This document shows, piece after piece, positions 6,046-8,861 of a DNA stretch of 8,861 nt. The notes under the pieces were generated by a model. It had not been told where the DNA came from. It did no database searches and saw only the letters and a list, made by a program, of their open reading frames with translations. The DNA is taken from contig JAJDEL010000536.1 in the NCBI GenBank assembly GCA_029259835.1, forward strand, positions 1 through 8,861. The letters run 5' to 3'. Position 1 is the first letter of the stretch. Each line of letters opens with the position of its first letter. The stretch comes from Planctomicrobium sp. (lineage in GTDB: Bacteria > Planctomycetota > Planctomycetia > Planctomycetales > Planctomycetaceae). Position numbers and translations under genes: made by a program.

Positions 6046-6537
6046 TTAGAGATCCTGCAAATAATCGGCAATCTGTTCCTTGGCTTTTTCAAACGCCAAT
6101 TCTTTCGCCTTTCTGCGGGAGCAGAACCCGTAAATTTTTGCGACAACCTCGCCTTCAATTTCTCCCTGAACGGTGTGACCACTTGAGGTCTTAATCGTTG
6201 AGTAGTTGCATTCGTACGTCATCTTGAAATTCTTGAAGAGGGGCAAAGCACTGTTCCCTGAGTAGACTGGCTCTTCCAGGATCGCCTCAATTTCAATCGG
6301 CGGCAACTTACCGGCTGAATGTGCGAACGTATGAATCGTTTTCTCTTGATACTTCAGGTCCATGTGGTAACTAAAGTTCTCTTCGTTTGCTGAATTCGAT
6401 TGTCCCATGGTCGAAAACTGAGAAGCAGACAGCATCGATTTGTGCAAGTGGACATCAACAACGCCGATCTCGCGCAAAGCAGCAAGAAGTAGAATGATGC
6501 CACCAAGGACAAGAACGACTCGCTTTTTTCTTTTCAT
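6046..6537 (-). CDS. Single-pass membrane protein of unknown function
   Basis: I do not recognise this protein. With the start at ATG 6537-6535 it has 163 residues. A strongly basic N-terminus (MKRKKR) is followed by one hydrophobic helix (about 7-20), which suggests a signal anchor with the rest outside the cytoplasm. The outer part has two cysteines (110 and 139) that could form a disulfide, and a charged helical C-terminus (about 140-163, RRKAKELAFEKAKEQIADYL). GAGAG lies 9 bases before the chosen ATG. ATG 6546 (three residues longer) is equally possible; an in-frame start at 6591 would overlap the upstream gene and is less likely. It follows the DinB-like gene by 26 bases on the same strand, so the two probably share a transcript. 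Confidence 0.7.
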   Translation of the reverse strand: MKRKKRVVLVLGGIILLLAALREIGVVDVHLHKSMLSASQFSTMGQSNSANEENFSYHMDLKYQEKTIHTFAHSAGKLPPIEIEAILEEPVYSGNSALPLFKNFKMTYECNYSTIKTSSGHTVQGEIEGEVVAKIYGFCSRRKAKELAFEKAKEQIADYLQDL

Positions 6538-6563
6538 ATCAATCATCTCTCGTGTTGTATGAG

Positions 6564-7094
6564 TCATGTTGGCGTATCGACAACCTGCCATCCTGAGCTA
6601 AACCACGGGATGTATTCATTTGTGTTGAGGCGCAAAAGATGACTGAGTTGGGCAGCGTGATGATGAATGTGCCGGATACTGTTGACGTGCAATTCCGCGC
6701 GCGAGAAGTTTTTCCTCTTAAATCCTGGCCTGACATTCAACGTCTCCTCCGTTTCTGCCGCGATGACTCTGGCTACTTTGTCGCGACAGTGTCGCAGGTA
6801 CGCTTTGATAAATATTTTGTCATACATCTGCTGCGGAGTCCGGTCCTCAAGTTCTTCGTAGTCAGCGAAGACTGCCTCATTTTCACGATGAAACACTTGC
6901 TGACGAAGCGATTCCAGATCACGACCAAGGTACAAGTCAGTGAAAATTAACGTGTGAAACGCAACCTGGCAAAATTTTAATTCGACAACTGGTTCATGCC
7001 AGTTCAAGTCCGGGCACCGGTCAACGCAGGCGCCTAACATGCAGAGGGCAGCCTCGAATTGATTGATAATGAGTTCTTTGTAGGTGTTTAGCAT
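6564..7094 (-). CDS. DinB-superfamily protein (DinB_2/YfiT-like)
   Basis: This 176-residue protein is predicted to be a four-helix bundle of the DinB/YfiT superfamily, whose members bind a divalent metal with three histidines; characterised relatives include thiol-S-transferases and hydrolases. The family pattern is clear: an N-terminal YKELIINQFEAAL helix, AFHTLIFTDLYL (45-56) with metal ligand His47, a central acidic helix, and SIRHIHHHAAQLSHLLR (139-155) with His142 and His146 as likely remaining ligands. The start is ATG 7094-7092: AAGG lies 5 bases upstream and MLNTYKEL fits family N-termini. The ATG at 7112 has only a C-rich stretch before it. Substrate is unknown. The downstream membrane-protein gene is probably co-transcribed. 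It is divergent from the ceramidase-like gene across 175 bp. Confidence 0.85.
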   Translation of the reverse strand: MLNTYKELIINQFEAALCMLGACVDRCPDLNWHEPVVELKFCQVAFHTLIFTDLYLGRDLESLRQQVFHRENEAVFADYEELEDRTPQQMYDKIFIKAYLRHCRDKVARVIAAETEETLNVRPGFKRKNFSRAELHVNSIRHIHHHAAQLSHLLRLNTNEYIPWFSSGWQVVDTPT

Positions 7095-7147
7095 AGTGAC
7101 CTTGAGCGGCATGGGCGGGGGGAAGAGCGATGTTAAGAGATCGGCTC

Positions 7148-7163
7148 CTCAAAACTTTTTGAG
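7148..7163. repeat. Small palindrome in the divergent spacer
   Basis: CTCAAAA (7148-7154) and TTTTGAG (7157-7163) pair perfectly around 2 bases, in the 7095-7269 spacer between the DinB-like gene and the ceramidase-like gene. A second small inverted repeat, TTCCA/TGGAA, spans 7168-7182. They could be operators shared by two divergent promoters, but no promoter boxes could be assigned. Confidence 0.3.
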
Positions 7164-7269
7164 TGGATTCCAATTTCTGGAACAATGATCGACAATCCTT
7201 GGTTGTTGTCCCCTGTCCCAGGCACATCAGATTACCCTTTGAAATTTTCGCTCTCAAGGCACACGTTCC

Positions 7270-8769
7270 ATGCAATTCACTTCCCGCGTTTTTGTCCTCG
7301 GCGTTTTATTTGTATTGATCGCTTTCTCTGCAATCAAAGCCGATCAGCCGCAGCCTACCGTGGACGAAAGCAGCGCGCTTCGAGTCGGCATCGCCGAGAC
7401 GGACATCACACCGCCGCTAAGTTTTCCCATGGCAGGTTACTATCACGAACGGTTGGCCGTCGGCACGATTGATCCGCTCAAAGCCAAAGCGATTGTCTTT
7501 CGTGATGGTGACACAGCCGCCGCTTTGGTTGTGTGTGACTTGATCGGCATTGCCACCGATCTCTCTCGCGAAGTCCGTCGACTTGCATCTGAGAAGACTG
7601 GCATTCCGGAAGGCAATATCGTCATCGCAGCGACACACTCACATACAGCACCAGACTACATGAAGGAACTCTATCTGTATCTCGGAAAAGAAAAACAGGA
7701 CGCCCTGCGGAAAAATTATATTGAAAAACTGATCGGCGAACCCGTCGCTGCCATCGTTCAGGCGCACGCGGATGCGAAGCCATCGTCACTGGCAACCGGA
7801 GCTGCGACGCAGAAAACACCAGTTGCCTTCAACCGCCGATTCGTCATGCGCGATGGCAGCGTGAAGACTTGGCAAAAGTATTCCAATACCGATGTGATCC
7901 GCGCTGCCGGTCCGATTGACCCTGAGATTGGATTGCTCGCTGTTCGCAATTTAGATAATGGGAAAACTCGCGGCATCATCAGCAATTTCGCTCTGCATCT
8001 CGACACAGTCGGAGGAGGGAAATGGAGCGCCGATTATCCGTTCTTCATCGAGCGCACACTCCGCGAAGAACTCGGCGCGGACGTGATTTCGATTTTCGGC
8101 ACCGGCTGTTGCGGGGATATCAACCACTCGAACCCATCTGCAGCAGAGAGAAACAAAGCGGACTTCATCGGGAATTCCATCGGCAAGTCAATCAGTGGTG
8201 AACTTGCTCAATTGACTCCGATTGAAATCACTAAACTGACAGTGAAATCACAAGTTGTGAATTTGCCCTTCGAAAACGCTTCTCGCAAAGAAGTTGACGA
8301 CTCGATCAACATCCTTGCCAAAGTCAAAAACGGCGAGAAAGTCGACTTCTTTGATCATGTCACCGCTTACAAAAAAATGATCCTCGACCAGTTTTTGCAT
8401 ACTCCACCCTATGCAAAGAGTGATGAACTCATGACGTGGGGCCTTAGCCGCTCTCTCGCCGGGATTGGCGAGACGATTCCAGTAGACGTCACCGTAATGA
8501 CGATTGGCAGCGATGTTGCCATCGTCTGTTTGCCGGGCGAAGTTTTTGTTGAACTCGGATTGGCAATCAAACAGGCATCACCCTTCCGCACAACGATCAT
8601 CATCGAACTCTCGAATGCCGTCGAAACAATCTATATCCCAACCCGGGCTGCCTATGCAGGCGGCAGCTACGAAGTCACCAACTCTGCCGTCCAACCCGGC
8701 AGCGGCGAAATGCTCGTCGAAACTGCCCTGACACTTCTACGTAAAGCAGCGAGCAGTGTGAAAGAATGA
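7270..8769 (+). CDS. Secreted neutral/alkaline ceramidase-like protein
   Basis: This 499-residue exported protein has a signal peptide (about 1-24, cut near AIKA/DQ). It matches the N-terminal catalytic domain of neutral/alkaline non-lysosomal ceramidase (PF04734): VGIAETDITPPL (39-50), the zinc motif ATHSHTAPD (121-129; His123, His125), a third likely zinc ligand His243 in NFALHLD, and GEVFVELG (423-430) with Glu428. Tyr462 or Tyr467 may complete the site. In characterised ceramidases a GDVSPN motif carries the serine nucleophile; here it reads GDINHSN (282-288), with Asn285 at that place. The protein also lacks the C-terminal immunoglobulin-like domain of true ceramidases. It is therefore likely a metal-dependent hydrolase of another amide or ester. 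ATG 7270 follows AAGG by 10 bases. Such genes are common in planctomycetes; no functional neighbour is visible. Confidence 0.88.
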   Translation: MQFTSRVFVLGVLFVLIAFSAIKADQPQPTVDESSALRVGIAETDITPPLSFPMAGYYHERLAVGTIDPLKAKAIVFRDGDTAAALVVCDLIGIATDLSREVRRLASEKTGIPEGNIVIAATHSHTAPDYMKELYLYLGKEKQDALRKNYIEKLIGEPVAAIVQAHADAKPSSLATGAATQKTPVAFNRRFVMRDGSVKTWQKYSNTDVIRAAGPIDPEIGLLAVRNLDNGKTRGIISNFALHLDTVGGGKWSADYPFFIERTLREELGADVISIFGTGCCGDINHSNPSAAERNKADFIGNSIGKSISGELAQLTPIEITKLTVKSQVVNLPFENASRKEVDDSINILAKVKNGEKVDFFDHVTAYKKMILDQFLHTPPYAKSDELMTWGLSRSLAGIGETIPVDVTVMTIGSDVAIVCLPGEVFVELGLAIKQASPFRTTIIIELSNAVETIYIPTRAAYAGGSYEVTNSAVQPGSGEMLVETALTLLRKAASSVKE

Positions 8770-8861
8770 GTGAGAAGGGATTGAGGGTCAAGGGGCGTAC
8801 CCAAAGGCCATTTTTAGCCCATCTTCGTTACGTCAATTATTTATTATTGCCATCGACGTTC
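8770..8861. other. Right-edge spacer
   Basis: No gene or clear terminator is visible. A purine-rich run (about 8771-8795) is, on the minus strand, a CCCT-like tract resembling the one at 3479-3516. Confidence 0.35.

Overview
The window looks like ordinary chromosome of a planctomycete. This is inferred from the gene mix: an exosortase-sorted LamG protein with a VPEP C-terminus, a secreted ceramidase-like protein, a short cold-shock protein of the EGRIKRLTDKGFGFID type, a GT39-like membrane glycosyltransferase, and loosely packed genes with unclustered functions. No rRNA, tRNA, transposase or CRISPR array was seen.

Layout. The left third (1-3282) is all on the minus strand: the first 41 codons of a probable lipoprotein running off the left edge (GTG start), a chromosomal-type ParB, and a large ArnT/PMT-like glycosyltransferase with a TTG start. 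A 251-bp divergent spacer follows, carrying a near-perfect 29-bp palindrome and a decayed second copy. The plus strand then carries a DEDDh exonuclease of the Rv2179c type, a spacer with three alternating complementary 8-mers that can form two mutually exclusive hairpins, and a LamG/PEP-CTERM secreted protein. Two minus-strand pairs come next: a cold-shock protein followed by a 38-residue lysine-rich microprotein, and a DinB-superfamily protein followed by a single-pass membrane protein of unknown function. A secreted ceramidase-like protein on the plus strand closes the window.

How the genes work together. Only two pairs look like transcription units, both by spacing and orientation: csp with the microprotein (55-bp gap) and dinB-like with the membrane protein (about 26-bp gap). 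The other genes seem independent. ParB has no ParA gene beside it in this window, and the PEP-CTERM protein has no exosortase beside it.

I see no convincing multi-gene undescribed system. The best leads are the microprotein downstream of csp, the alternating hairpins before the PEP-CTERM gene, the palindrome pair at about 3380-3450, and the loss of the serine nucleophile in the ceramidase-like protein.
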